The position numbers and the translations under genes were made by a program. From Hyphococcus sp. (GTDB lineage: Bacteria > Pseudomonadota > Alphaproteobacteria > Caulobacterales > Parvularculaceae), in NCBI GenBank assembly GCA_021776245.1, contig JAJFGF010000068.1, positions 248,001 to 312,000 of the forward strand: a stretch of 64,000 nt of DNA. Reading direction: 5' to 3'. Every line of letters begins with the position of its first letter. Position 1 is the stretch's first letter. This document shows, one piece after another, positions 17,154-26,022 of this stretch. The notes below the pieces were generated by a model. That model was not told the origin of the DNA and ran no database searches. It saw only the letters and a program-made list of their open reading frames with translations.

Positions 17154-18550
17154 CGGGCCTCTTCATGGCCAAGGCGGGCGGCAATTGATTTTGGGGTTAG
17201 AACATAAACATTGCCGCGCGCGTTCATTTTGCCGGCAATGTCTGCAGCATAGCTGCCGGCGCCCCAGAAGACATCGCCCCGTAACGGGCCTTTGATAGCG
17301 CCCCCCGTATCCTGCGCAATCATCAGCTTTTGGATACGCTTTTCGTCAACACCGGCAACCGGTTCGATATCGACCCACACCGGCGCCCCCAGCGCATGAA
17401 ACCGCCGATCTACCGCGAGGCTTCGTTCCGGCGTCAGTGCGACGCTCTGGGCGCCCGGCGGGCCCAAGCCGTCAACCGGTTTGCCCAGCTCGCGAAAAAA
17501 AACATATGATGCATTTTGTTCGCGTAATTCCCTTGCCCTATCAGCGCCGGCATTATCCAGCCAGTGGCGGATTGACTGCATGGTGACATCTTCGAGCTGC
17601 ATCAACCCGCGCTCCACCATCACCCGGCCGATCGCCGTATACGGTTGGCCGTTCTGTGCAGCATACCCCATACGTACAGCGTCGTCAGGCCCGAACAGCA
17701 ACTGACCCGATCCTTGAATCTGCAGAAAAAACAAATCATCGGCGGACATCCAGGCCAGCGGCTCGACACTGTCGGCGAGGGCGCCTTCATTAATCGCGCG
17801 CCGATCCCAATATGGAACGAGGCGGTCTTGTTCAAGGCGACCTGCAATACGCTCCCCCTTAAACTCATCGCGGAACAGCCCGAGATCGACCTCAACCAGA
17901 TTGTCAGGGCGCGGATAAAGCGGGCTATGAAATTGAGCCGCCCAATTGCGCGACGCGCGATAGGCCGGCTCAAAATATCCAGTAAACACCGCCTCTGTTT
18001 CATAGGCTGGGGGCGACCGGCGCGCGCGCCCCTCCGGCAACGGGTCGCGACGGGTAAGGATTTGCATCGGTCGGAAATAGAATTCGAAGAAAGAACGAAT
18101 CGCACCGCGCGCCGCGACCGGCGTTGTATGAAAAGGTCCATTGATCGCCCGCGCCTGCGCGCAAGGCTCTCGCCAATCCGCGATTCGGCCGCCCAGGCCG
18201 CTGACAGCTTGAACAGCTGCCTCGACGCCAAGGTTTTCCTGTGCATTGGCCGGGGCCTCGTCATCCAATTCGTCGAGTTTATCGCAGGATCGAAGAAAGG
18301 CTGAAAATGCCGGCGCCAGGTCATCCTGCCGCCACCCGGGCAAGTCGGCAAAACCGACCGGGCGGTAGTCGAACAATGGCGGGCCATAATCGGACGCCGA
18401 AAACACACGTTGATAATGCGGGCGCAAGACACCGCCGAAGACCAGCGCCGCTGCCAACACAGCGAGAAAAACGGCGCCGGCAAATAACAATATCAGTAGT
18501 TTCGGTTTGGTCGGGGTCAAATTTTCGGCGTCCTCTTTCAGCGCCGTCAA
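17150..18550 (-). CDS. mltA: Membrane-bound lytic murein transglycosylase A
   Basis: 466 residues, longer than E. coli MltA because of an N-terminal anchor: a hydrophobic helix at about 19-42 rather than a lipobox. The MltA barrel region contains FTGYFEPAYRAS and QIQGSGQL. The 3D domain holds IQKLMIAQDTGGAIKGPLRG, whose Asp is the catalytic residue in the family, followed by GDVFWGAG. It cleaves peptidoglycan glycan strands to 1,6-anhydro-muropeptides. The AmpG-like permease at 56.5 kb could recycle such products. It forms an operon with the Tim44-like gene and smr. Confidence 0.95.
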   Translation of the reverse strand: MTALKEDAENLTPTKPKLLILLFAGAVFLAVLAAALVFGGVLRPHYQRVFSASDYGPPLFDYRPVGFADLPGWRQDDLAPAFSAFLRSCDKLDELDDEAPANAQENLGVEAAVQAVSGLGGRIADWREPCAQARAINGPFHTTPVAARGAIRSFFEFYFRPMQILTRRDPLPEGRARRSPPAYETEAVFTGYFEPAYRASRNWAAQFHSPLYPRPDNLVEVDLGLFRDEFKGERIAGRLEQDRLVPYWDRRAINEGALADSVEPLAWMSADDLFFLQIQGSGQLLFGPDDAVRMGYAAQNGQPYTAIGRVMVERGLMQLEDVTMQSIRHWLDNAGADRARELREQNASYVFFRELGKPVDGLGPPGAQSVALTPERSLAVDRRFHALGAPVWVDIEPVAGVDEKRIQKLMIAQDTGGAIKGPLRGDVFWGAGSYAADIAGKMNARGNVYVLTPKSIAARLGHEEAR

Positions 18551-18553
18551 TTT

Positions 18554-19189
18554 TTAGTCAGCGCTGCCGGTCGCCACAAGCATCCAGTTTGGATCCCTGC
18601 TGGTATGCTTTCGGCTGAAGGTCCAGCGATCTTTGACCAGTTCAATTCGGTTTGGGTCGCCGTCAACCACATTGCCATCGCTGTCGCGCGTTACGCGGAC
18701 CTGATTTGACGTAAATTCGATGGTCGCACTCATCCATTCGTTTTCGACCTTGCTGTCCACAATGGCGGCGCGGTCGATGCCGACGAATTTCAAATCCGTA
18801 ACCAGTCCAGCGCTGTCACGTTCGGCCGCGGCAGTTTTGAACGCTTCATAAACAGAGTCGTTCAAATAGGTGCGTATCGACCGGATATCCGCTGAGGCAA
18901 AAGCCTCAACAATCATCTCATAAGCATTCCCGGCGCCTTCAAGAAAAGCCGCTTCGTCAAAAGAAGGATCGGCCTCGCGCAACACTCTGGCGTTTGTTGA
19001 GACCGGTTTTGGCGGCGTTGGTTCCGCATCGTCCTGTTCCGCCAGCCGTTTGTCTTCATTGGCTGCATCGCCATGGCGTCCGTCCATATCGTAGCGCTGT
19101 TCATGGCCGGTCCGGGTCCCCATCACAGAAATCAGACGGAAGATGATAAAGGCGGTCACGCCAGCGAGAATGAGAAGAACGGGATCCAT
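18554..19189 (-). CDS. Tim44/TimA domain membrane protein
   Basis: 211 residues. One membrane helix at 3-20 is followed by a charged linker and a Tim44-like domain from about 68 (DPSFDEAAFLEGAGNAYEMIVEAFASAD, given here in two parts: DPSFDEAAFLEGAGNAY and EMIVEAFASAD) to the end (DRWTFSRKHTSRDPNWMLVAT). Alphaproteobacterial members are ancestors of mitochondrial Tim44, and their position next to mltA is conserved. Function in bacteria is uncertain; membrane association of a protein complex is likely. It is divergent from fxsA. Confidence 0.88.
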   Translation of the reverse strand: MDPVLLILAGVTAFIIFRLISVMGTRTGHEQRYDMDGRHGDAANEDKRLAEQDDAEPTPPKPVSTNARVLREADPSFDEAAFLEGAGNAYEMIVEAFASADIRSIRTYLNDSVYEAFKTAAAERDSAGLVTDLKFVGIDRAAIVDSKVENEWMSATIEFTSNQVRVTRDSDGNVVDGDPNRIELVKDRWTFSRKHTSRDPNWMLVATGSAD

Positions 19190-19275
19190 AAGACAACAAT
19201 TATATCCGAAAAAACCTTAATTTTGCCGTTGCGCTCTCTATATAGGAGCGAAACCACAGAAAACACCATCTTCCT

Positions 19276-19674
19276 ATGCTTCTTATCGTCATCACGCTAT
19301 TCGTTCTCGCTCCAATCGCGGAAATTTATGTGCTTTTGGCGGCTGGCAGCGCCTTTGGCGTGATGCCAGTGATCGGCGCATGCTTGGCGACCGCCTTTGC
19401 GGGCGGTTGGATTATCAGGATTCAAGGCCTCGCGGCTCTCAATGCAGCGCGTCAGGATCTTACCAATGACCGCTTGCCGGTGGCTTCAGCGGTCAATGGC
19501 GCGGTGTTGTTGATTGCTGCGCCGTTCCTGATGACGCCGGGATTTCTGACCGACGCCATCGGATTTTCCTTACTGATCCCGCCGATCCGCAACGCCGTCG
19601 CCCGGTTTGCGCTTCGCGAAATAAAAAAACGGATCGAGCGCGGCAATGCGACGATTACGATCCACAGGCCATAA
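19276..19674 (+). CDS. fxsA: FxsA family membrane protein
   Basis: 132 residues with three membrane helices (about 3-22, 27-47 and 75-105). The family signature is visible as APIAEIYVLLAAG and LLIAAPFLMTPGFLTDAIGF. E. coli FxsA affects F-exclusion of phage T7, but the general function is unknown. It lies between the Tim44-like gene and secB, as in related alphaproteobacteria. Confidence 0.9.
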   Translation: MLLIVITLFVLAPIAEIYVLLAAGSAFGVMPVIGACLATAFAGGWIIRIQGLAALNAARQDLTNDRLPVASAVNGAVLLIAAPFLMTPGFLTDAIGFSLLIPPIRNAVARFALREIKKRIERGNATITIHRP

Positions 19675-19750
19675 AGCCTTCCCGGGTTGCGGCTGCAGGA
19701 TGGTCCGTGTAAACAGCGCGGTCCTTAATATTCGAAACCGGCGGTGAGAG

Positions 19751-20260
19751 ATGTCCGAGACCCCAGAAAACCCAGCAAATGCCGATGGCGCAGCCGCACC
19801 TGATCCCAATAATGCCCCCTCGATGGCAATTATGGCTCAGTATCTGAAGGATTTATCATTTGAAAATCCGCGCGCGCCAGGGAGTTTTCAGGGCGATGCT
19901 GCGCCGAATATCGATGTGAATGTCGACGTTCAGGCCCGCGGATTAAATCCTGATCAATATGAAGTCGAACTTTCCGTCGCGGCGCGCGCAACGCGTGAAG
20001 GCAATCCGGTGTTTGTTGTCGAAGCAACCTATGCGGGCGCGTTCCAGATCAAAAACCTGCCGCGCGATCAACTCGAAATGGCGATGCTCGTGGAGTGTCC
20101 GCGGCTATTGTTCCCGTTCATGCGCCAAATCATCGCCGACGCTACCCGCAATGGCAACTTTCCGCCGCTGATGCTTGAGCCGATTGATTTCATGGGCATC
20201 TTTGTCGCCAACGCCGACCGCGCGCGGCAAGAGCAACAAGTCGAGCCGGCGCAGGTTTAA
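19751..20260 (+). CDS. secB: Protein-export chaperone SecB
   Basis: 169 residues, standard length. The conserved QYLKDLSFENPRAP start, the IDVNVDVQAR strand and CPRLLFPFMRQIIADATRNG helix are all present. SecB keeps precursor proteins unfolded and hands them to SecA. A short Ala-rich extension precedes the core. The stop overlaps the convergent dnaQ stop by four bases. Confidence 0.97.
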   Translation: MSETPENPANADGAAAPDPNNAPSMAIMAQYLKDLSFENPRAPGSFQGDAAPNIDVNVDVQARGLNPDQYEVELSVAARATREGNPVFVVEATYAGAFQIKNLPRDQLEMAMLVECPRLLFPFMRQIIADATRNGNFPPLMLEPIDFMGIFVANADRARQEQQVEPAQV

Positions 20261-20973
20261 CCGCTCATCCGCCGCCACAGCGCCTCTTCGCCCAACTCGG
20301 CGACAAAGGATTCATGTGCGCTTGCCTCTTCAGCGCTGAGCTTTGAAGGAAGTGCGTGGGGACGTTGTTTAACCGGCGCCTTGACGCTGCGGGACTGGTT
20401 TGGGGCGTCGGCGTTTTTTTCGGCGCGGACAAAATTTAGGCCGGCCTGAGCCCCGCCGGTCAGCTCAATATAAACTTCGGCCAGGAGCCGCGAATCGAGC
20501 AGGGCGCCATGGCCGTCACGTTCACGCTCCCTGGTGTTAATGCCAAACCGTGAGCATAGCGCGTCAAGGCTTGCCGGCGCCCCGGGAAATTTGCGCCGCG
20601 CCAAAAGAAGCGTATCAACAATTTTGTTCCCGAGCGGCGCCAGGTCCGCCGCCTTAAGCTCGGCCTGCAGAAAAGGAAGATCAAAAAAGACGCCATTGTG
20701 GGCAATGAGTTCTGCATCGCCCACAAATGCTGTGAAAGCTGGCGCTGCCGACGGATCGGAAAAGCGCGGCTTGTCTTTAAGAAAGGCGCCTGAAAGACCA
20801 TGCACCCGAAAAGCCCCGTCAGGCATGTCCCTTTCCGGATTTACATAAGAGTGAAAAACCTGTCCGCTGATTGCCCCATTGATCAATTCAACGGCGCCGA
20901 TTTCCACGATGCGATGCCCTTCAGCAAACTTAAATCCGGTTGTCTCTAAATCAAAAACAATTTGCCGCGTCAT
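20257..20973 (-). CDS. dnaQ: DNA polymerase III epsilon subunit (3'-5' exonuclease)
   Basis: 238 residues. DEDDh exonuclease with D8-L-E10 in IVFDLETTGF, a second Asp in AHNGVFFDLPFLQAEL, and the final HGALLDSRLLAEVYIELTGG segment with His and Asp. It proofreads for the replicative polymerase. In related genomes dnaQ usually follows coaE directly; here coaE is 32 kb away at 53.5 kb, so the old cluster has been split between the two genes. Confidence 0.96.
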   Translation of the reverse strand: MTRQIVFDLETTGFKFAEGHRIVEIGAVELINGAISGQVFHSYVNPERDMPDGAFRVHGLSGAFLKDKPRFSDPSAAPAFTAFVGDAELIAHNGVFFDLPFLQAELKAADLAPLGNKIVDTLLLARRKFPGAPASLDALCSRFGINTRERERDGHGALLDSRLLAEVYIELTGGAQAGLNFVRAEKNADAPNQSRSVKAPVKQRPHALPSKLSAEEASAHESFVAELGEEALWRRMSG

Positions 20974-20988
20974 TACGCAATCCCCGCA

Positions 20989-23709
20989 TTAATCCTCTGA
21001 CGGATAAAGCATCTGCTTTACCAGTGTGGCAATCGCCTTCAGCGTAAATGGCTTTTGGATATAACCGGCGCCGTCAATGATATCGAGCTGCTCACGTACC
21101 GCCGCTTCCGCATAGGCCGACATAAACATCACTTTCGCCTTTAACGCCAACTCGTTGCGCGCTTTGTCAATCATCGATGGCCCGTCAAGATCGGGCATCA
21201 TAACGTCGGAAATAACCAGATCAAATCCCGCCTTGTCCTCTTCGAGGATTTCAAGCGCCTCTTCACCGTCAGCAGCCTCAGTCACTTCATAGCCGCAGTC
21301 CGACAGCGTTACGACGACGAAGTTTCGCACTGGATCTTCATCTTCGACGACGAGAATTCGGCCGGCACCCGTCAGGTCCCGCGGCTCGCTTTTCACCGTG
21401 GCCTTAGGCTCGTCAACGGGATCGTCCGCTAAATTATGCGCTGGCAGATAAATTCTAAATGTTGCGCCTTCGCCGATATCGCTTTTTAGAACGACAACAC
21501 CTTCCATTTGGCGAATGACGCCATAGACGGTTGAGAGCCCCAGCCCCGTACCTTTGCCGGTTTCCTTCGTCGTAAAGAACGGATCAAAAATCTTGTCCGC
21601 AATCTCTGACGCAATGCCCGGCCCCGTGTCAGATACTTCGATCAATAAATAGTCCTGCGCGGCAAGGCCGGGCGCATCATGTTCTACAATCTCATTTTCC
21701 GGAACGTATTGCGTTCTAATCGTCAGTACGCCGCCTTCTGGCGCCATCGCGTCACGCGCGTTAACCGCCAGATTCATCAGCGCCGTTTCAAGCTGGTAGC
21801 GATCGACCTTGACCGGCGGCAGAGCTCGTCCATTGACCAATTCGAGTTGCACTTTTTCGCCAATCGCGCGGGTCAAAAACCGCGAGAAATCGCGCAATAT
21901 TTCTGTAATCGAAAGAACTTCGCGCTTAAGCGTCTGCTTGCGCGAAAATGCAAGTAATTGCTTTGTCGTATTTGCGGCGCGCTGTGCGTTTTCGCGAATT
22001 TGAACAAGCTCCTGATACGCAGGATCGCCGGCCGGATGGCGCAGCATCAAACGCTCGCTATGCCCCAGAACAACTTGCAGATAGTTATTGAAATCATGAG
22101 CGACTTTACTCGCCAGCTCGCCAATGCCGCGCAGCTTTTGGTCTTGCGCATAGTCTTCTTCCATGCGCTTTCGATCGGTGACGTCAACAGAATAAAGAAG
22201 CGTGCGGCGAACGCCGTATGATCCGCGCTTGCGCCGAACCGGTCGCGCATAGAGCGCAAAAGTTTGCGCGGCGGCACCTTTGCCAATTGTCACTTCAACA
22301 GGAACGGGCGCTGCGCCTGATTTTGCTTTGCGCTTTACTTCCCCCGCCAATTCTTCAAGCGGTTCCGGCGGCACAGACTTTAGCAGCGGCGCGTTCTTTT
22401 TCGACCCGCCAAATACATCCGTAAACGCCTTATTTGCCTGAACAATGCGGCCGTCGCGATTAATCTCCCCATCAACAATCGCAACGCCAAACGGCGATTC
22501 CGAAATATCTCCCGACAATGTGACCTCTTCGACCTCATCGTCCGCCTCATCAAGCGCCAGCTCGACACAGGCAAAGCCCTCGCCAACACCGCCGCGCCGG
22601 AAGCTCGTGAAAACGCCCTCAATGGGGCTGTCGCCGAGACGGCGTATTTTCGCCGGCTGAGGGCTGCGGTCAATCTGCCAGAGCGCGCGTATAAGCGATC
22701 CGGTTTCCCCAAGGACGACGTCATCGATATGGCAAATGCCGCCGCGCGCCGCGCCCAGCTTTTCGCGCATGGCCGCATTCGCCCAGGGAACTTGCCCCGA
22801 CTTTTCAATCGCAAACACTGCGCGTGGAAAATCTGCATACGCAGCGGCCAACGCGTCATGTTCTTCTTCTTCGATCGGCAGTTCGCGCAAGCGCCAGGCG
22901 ACGTGCTCATCGGCGCCCCTGATCGGGCGTACACTGACTTCAAAACACCGGCGCTCCCCGCCGCCTACGACGCCCATCAGCTGATAAATAACTTCTTCTG
23001 CAACTTCAGCACTTTTAGCAGCGCGGCACAGGCGAAAAACCTTCGTCGCTTCCGCGCCCTGTTGCGCAAACAAGCGGTCAATCCGCGGCGGCAAGCCTGC
23101 GGGACCAATAACGCCCGCCTTCCTCGCAAGATCGAAATAAGCGCGGTTTGCATAAGTCACGACGCCATCGCGCCGCGTTACCAGACGCGCATCGGCATCG
23201 ACGTCGAGGACGCGTTCGGCGAGCCCGAGGGCGCCAAGAATTTCTGCACCCGCCAACTCAGCGGCCTCTGATGCAGGCTTGCCTGCGGCCCGGCGAAGCA
23301 TCGCGCCGGCAAGAAGCACCGGGGAGAACATTTTAAGGGCGGCGCCGCCGAGGAAAATCGCGATCACGAGCGCCAATCCTCCCGCCAGGACGAGGCCTGG
23401 AGCGCCCGAGTCCCGCGCGCTCAAAATCACATAAATAATGGCGCCGATCGCAACGAAAACGCCGGCCCACAAAAGCCAGAAAGACGCAATGTTCCAGACG
23501 CCATCCCTGTCGCCAGCATCGTCGCGAATCTCTGGAATTTCTGCTTCTTCGTCAGCCTCAGCCTGTTTAGCCGCAGCGGCATTCATCAATTCTATTATTT
23601 CTTTGCTGGTTTTTGGGCGCGGCGCCGCGTCGGAACCGTCGGCAATAGCAGCGTCGGCATCTGCAATGGCCGATGTATTCGTCGTGTCAGCTGATTTCGT
23701 GCTCGCCAC
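20989..23709 (-). CDS. cckA: Hybrid histidine kinase, CckA type
   Basis: 906 residues from GTG at 23709, which has GGAG nine bases upstream; a TTG at 23826 only extends the frame. Two membrane helices lie near residues 75-97 and 105-127. PAS-like sensor regions follow (about 190-490), then the dimerisation helix with His538 in KVAHDFNNYLQVVLGH, an ATPase domain (NLAVNARDAM, DTGPGIASEIADKIFDPFFTT, GTGLGLSTVYGV), and a C-terminal receiver (ILVVEDEDPVRNFV, MMPDLDGPSM). The HDFNN form of the H box and the domain order match CckA, which phosphorylates ChpT and thereby CtrA and CpdR. The gene sits directly behind the remains of flhB. Confidence 0.88.
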   Translation of the reverse strand: MASTKSADTTNTSAIADADAAIADGSDAAPRPKTSKEIIELMNAAAAKQAEADEEAEIPEIRDDAGDRDGVWNIASFWLLWAGVFVAIGAIIYVILSARDSGAPGLVLAGGLALVIAIFLGGAALKMFSPVLLAGAMLRRAAGKPASEAAELAGAEILGALGLAERVLDVDADARLVTRRDGVVTYANRAYFDLARKAGVIGPAGLPPRIDRLFAQQGAEATKVFRLCRAAKSAEVAEEVIYQLMGVVGGGERRCFEVSVRPIRGADEHVAWRLRELPIEEEEHDALAAAYADFPRAVFAIEKSGQVPWANAAMREKLGAARGGICHIDDVVLGETGSLIRALWQIDRSPQPAKIRRLGDSPIEGVFTSFRRGGVGEGFACVELALDEADDEVEEVTLSGDISESPFGVAIVDGEINRDGRIVQANKAFTDVFGGSKKNAPLLKSVPPEPLEELAGEVKRKAKSGAAPVPVEVTIGKGAAAQTFALYARPVRRKRGSYGVRRTLLYSVDVTDRKRMEEDYAQDQKLRGIGELASKVAHDFNNYLQVVLGHSERLMLRHPAGDPAYQELVQIRENAQRAANTTKQLLAFSRKQTLKREVLSITEILRDFSRFLTRAIGEKVQLELVNGRALPPVKVDRYQLETALMNLAVNARDAMAPEGGVLTIRTQYVPENEIVEHDAPGLAAQDYLLIEVSDTGPGIASEIADKIFDPFFTTKETGKGTGLGLSTVYGVIRQMEGVVVLKSDIGEGATFRIYLPAHNLADDPVDEPKATVKSEPRDLTGAGRILVVEDEDPVRNFVVVTLSDCGYEVTEAADGEEALEILEEDKAGFDLVISDVMMPDLDGPSMIDKARNELALKAKVMFMSAYAEAAVREQLDIIDGAGYIQKPFTLKAIATLVKQMLYPSED

Positions 23710-23826
23710 GGCGCAGGTCTCCACTCCGGTGATTCGAACTGCGTAATATGGCCCGCTTTGCACCTCCACGCCACCAGCCAAGCAGGGCCGAGCTGGTTGG
23801 TTTTCCCCGAAAAAAGACGTCGGCAA

Positions 23827-23913
23827 TCAATTCAGCGGCCGGGCTGCTTTTGCTTTTCGCATGATGAAGCCAATGATTTTCGCGACCGCCTCATAATGAT
23901 CGATCGGGATAGG
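23827..23913 (-). pseudogene. flhB: Remnant of flhB (last 28 codons)
   Basis: In the frame ending at TGA 23827 the sequence reads PIPIDHYEAVAKIIGF then IMRKAKAARPLN, the typical FlhB C-terminal end (IPxxxYxAVAxIIxxVM). It has no start and directly follows the broken fliR sequence in a different frame. Everything else of flhB is missing, so this is a deletion scar. Confidence 0.85.
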
Positions 23914-24097
23914 TCGGCGCCATAACCGGCGCTAACGCGGCCGTAACAGCTAATGCCGCGACTAATCGTGTGTGCAGTGAAAGCGTAAAGTCGCCAAGCG
24001 CCGGCGCTGTCATAAACATCGCGCCAACGCGGCAAAAAACTGCAAAAATAATGAAAACGTCCAAAGGCAGCGCGGAAAGCGACAGTGACGCGGTCAT
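23891..24097 (-). pseudogene. fliR: Truncated fliR (first 60 or so codons)
   Basis: Starting at ATG 24097, the frame reads a FliR N-terminus (LPLDVFIIFAVFCRVGAMFM, then TAPALGDFTLSLHTRLVAAL, then AVTAALAPVMAP). After MAP the sequence runs into flhB sequence out of frame and stops after 68 codons, where FliR is normally about 250. The start still overlaps the preceding fliQ stop by four bases (ATGA), as in intact operons. Confidence 0.88.
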
Positions 24098-24459
24098 CAG
24101 CCGCCTCCGATCCCGCCGACTGCAATGCGCCCATAGAGCTTTGTCGCGAATTTGCCCAACGCGCCGCCCATAAACGGCAGGCAAATCGCAATCGTGATGA
24201 ACATCACGATGATGCGCGGCACAAAGACAAGAGTTAGCTCCTGCACCTGATTGCCGCCTGAGCGTATGCCCGGAGCCGCCGCGATATGGCGCGGGTCAGC
24301 GATCTGCATTTCCGACGCAGCACTGGCCATGGCCTTGAAATTGGGCGCCTTTACGTCTTGCGCAACATAGTTCGGCGTATCGGCCTTGGCGATATTTCGT
24401 GCGATCACGCTTGTCCTCGCGGCAAGCCCCGTCAGTAACGGGATTTTGCTCAAATCCAT
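24097..24459 (-). pseudogene. In-frame flgB'-'fliQ fusion remnant
   Basis: 120 codons. Residues 1-70 are the N-terminus of the rod protein FlgB (SVIARNIAKADTPNYVAQDV is the conserved NxANxxTPxY region). From about residue 71 the protein is the C-terminal half of FliQ (QVQELTLVFVPRIIVMFITI and the last membrane helix). The rest of flgB, probably flgC and fliE, and the start of fliQ are missing. The chimera remains open, but no flagellar function is plausible. No other flagellar gene is in the window. Confidence 0.9.
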
Positions 24460-24498
24460 GTTAACGCCCTTCCATTGGCCTGTCTTCGCGCCTTATGG

Positions 24499-24513
24499 TT
24501 AAGCGGGCGTTGA
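24499..24513 (-). promoter_or_regulatory. CtrA-like box (7 of 8) upstream of the flgB remnant
   Basis: TTAAGCGGGCGTTGA, TTAA-N7-TTGA, lies 40 bases before the ATG of the flgB'-'fliQ remnant. CtrA controls early flagellar operons in Caulobacter, so this may be a relic promoter. It also lies upstream of the divergent patatin gene. Confidence 0.4.
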
Positions 24514-24563
24514 CATCAACACCCGTTATCTTGGTTAACAAATCCCTACACGGAGCGCCGCAG

Positions 24564-25505
24564 GTGAAAAAAAAGCTAGGTTTGGTTCTGGGATCAGGCG
24601 CCGCGCGCGGCTGGGCGCATATTGGCGTTTTGCGGGGCTTGGCGGAAATTGGCGTTAAGCCGGATATAATTGCCGGATGTTCTGTTGGCGCACTTGTCGG
24701 CGGCGCCCATCTAATTGGGGCGCTCGATGAATTTGAAACCTGGGCGCGCGAGCTGAAGCCATTATCAGCACTTGAAAGCTTCACTTTGAAATTGAGACAT
24801 GGCGGATTTATTGACGCCCGCGGCATTTTCGAAGCATTCGCACAATACGATAAAAATATCGAAGACCTGCCGGTCAAATTCGGTGTCGTCGCCGCGGATC
24901 TCGCCACTGGCGAAGAAGTGGAAATAACAAGCGGCTCTGTAATCAGCGCTGTACGCGCATCAAGCGCGATTCCGGTTATATTCCAGGCAGTCAAAAGAAA
25001 CGGAAGCTGGCTCGTTGACGGCGCGCTCGCCAATCCTGCGCCCGTCTCGCTGGCGCGCAAGCTGGGCGCCGAGATCGTCATCGCTGTCGATCTGAACGCC
25101 GTGCCGCGGGTCCTTGCCAGGTTTGACGCGCCGCCGCCAACGGTTCCGGCGGTCATCTCCGCGGACCAGCGCCCGGCGCCAGGCATTACCGGGGCGGTCG
25201 CCAAATTGATCGAAGACACGCAAGCCGCTGTGTTACGGCAAATAGATTTCGCCAAAGCGCGCACGCACGCCTCGCCGCACCTATTTGAAACCGCTTATGC
25301 CGCCGCAGACATCTTTCAGATGCACCTCGCGCGGTCGCGCGCTGAAAACTGCCCGCCAGATATTCTCTTGCGGCCGGACATGCGCGACGCAATGCCGACG
25401 GCCTTTGACCGGGCCGACGAGTTTATTGAAGAGGGTCGCCAGACCCTACTGGCGCAACGCGGACAAATTGAGAACCTTCTTGGGTCATCAGAAAGGGTTG
25501 GTTAA
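24564..25505 (+). CDS. Patatin-like phospholipase family protein (RssA-like)
   Basis: 313 residues from GTG at 24564 (GGAG eight bases upstream); an ATG at 24495 would add 23 residues that homologues usually lack. The Ser-Asp dyad is visible: oxyanion loop LGSGAARGWAHIGVL, nucleophile Ser40 in GCSVGAL, and Asp152 in VDGALANP. Probably cytoplasmic or peripheral acyl hydrolase. The substrate is unknown. It is transcribed away from the flagellar scar and is followed after one base by a DUF302 lipoprotein gene. Confidence 0.9.
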   Translation: MKKKLGLVLGSGAARGWAHIGVLRGLAEIGVKPDIIAGCSVGALVGGAHLIGALDEFETWARELKPLSALESFTLKLRHGGFIDARGIFEAFAQYDKNIEDLPVKFGVVAADLATGEEVEITSGSVISAVRASSAIPVIFQAVKRNGSWLVDGALANPAPVSLARKLGAEIVIAVDLNAVPRVLARFDAPPPTVPAVISADQRPAPGITGAVAKLIEDTQAAVLRQIDFAKARTHASPHLFETAYAAADIFQMHLARSRAENCPPDILLRPDMRDAMPTAFDRADEFIEEGRQTLLAQRGQIENLLGSSERVG

Positions 25506-25506
25506 A

Positions 25507-26016
25507 ATGCCTAACATGTTCTTGGCGGCGGTGCTCGCGCTCATCCTCGCCGCCTGCGCCACTGCGGACGGAGCAGCGCCGAAACCCAATCAAGATCCCG
25601 CGATGATGATGGGCGCCCATCATGGTCCGCATATCATCTCTGTAAAGAGCAATGGCGACTTTGGACAAACTCTCCGCCAGTTGCAAAGCGCTGTTGATCG
25701 CCGCGGCTTCAAAACATTTGCTGTAATCGATCACGCAAAAGGCGCATCTTCCATCGGCGCCGACCTCCGCCCGACCACGCTGATCATCTTTGGCGACCCA
25801 AAGGGCGGCACGCCGCTGATGCAGGCCGAACAACGTCTGGGGCTGAGGCTGCCGTTAAAAATGCTGGTGTTTGAGGGTGCTGACGGCGATGTTCATGTCG
25901 CCTATCCGGATATGGCCCATCTCTTTCATGAATATGGCGTCAGCCGGCTCGACGGGCCGCTCGGCAAAATCGAGAGCGCGCTCGCCGCGATCTCGGCGGA
26001 AGCTGTGGCGAATTAA
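25507..26016 (+). CDS. DUF302 domain lipoprotein
   Basis: 169 residues from ATG at 25507. A lipoprotein signal ends at Cys17 (LILAAC). The rest is a DUF302 domain: ISVKSNGDFGQTLRQLQSAV, RRGFKTFAVIDHAKGA and TTLIIFGDPKGGTPLMQAEQ, which is split here by spacing as in the family. DUF302 proteins are small alpha/beta domains of unknown function. It probably forms an operon with the patatin gene and is convergent with arsC. Confidence 0.88.
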   Translation: MPNMFLAAVLALILAACATADGAAPKPNQDPAMMMGAHHGPHIISVKSNGDFGQTLRQLQSAVDRRGFKTFAVIDHAKGASSIGADLRPTTLIIFGDPKGGTPLMQAEQRLGLRLPLKMLVFEGADGDVHVAYPDMAHLFHEYGVSRLDGPLGKIESALAAISAEAVAN

Positions 26017-26022
26017 GCGGCG

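Noticed and set aside
23710-23826. Extended N-terminus of CckA from TTG at 23826
   Set aside because: It has no ribosome binding site, follows the flhB stop directly, and adds residues without family support; GTG at 23709 is better.
24461-25264. 267-codon minus-strand frame
   Set aside because: It is antisense to the patatin gene, whose catalytic motifs are clear.
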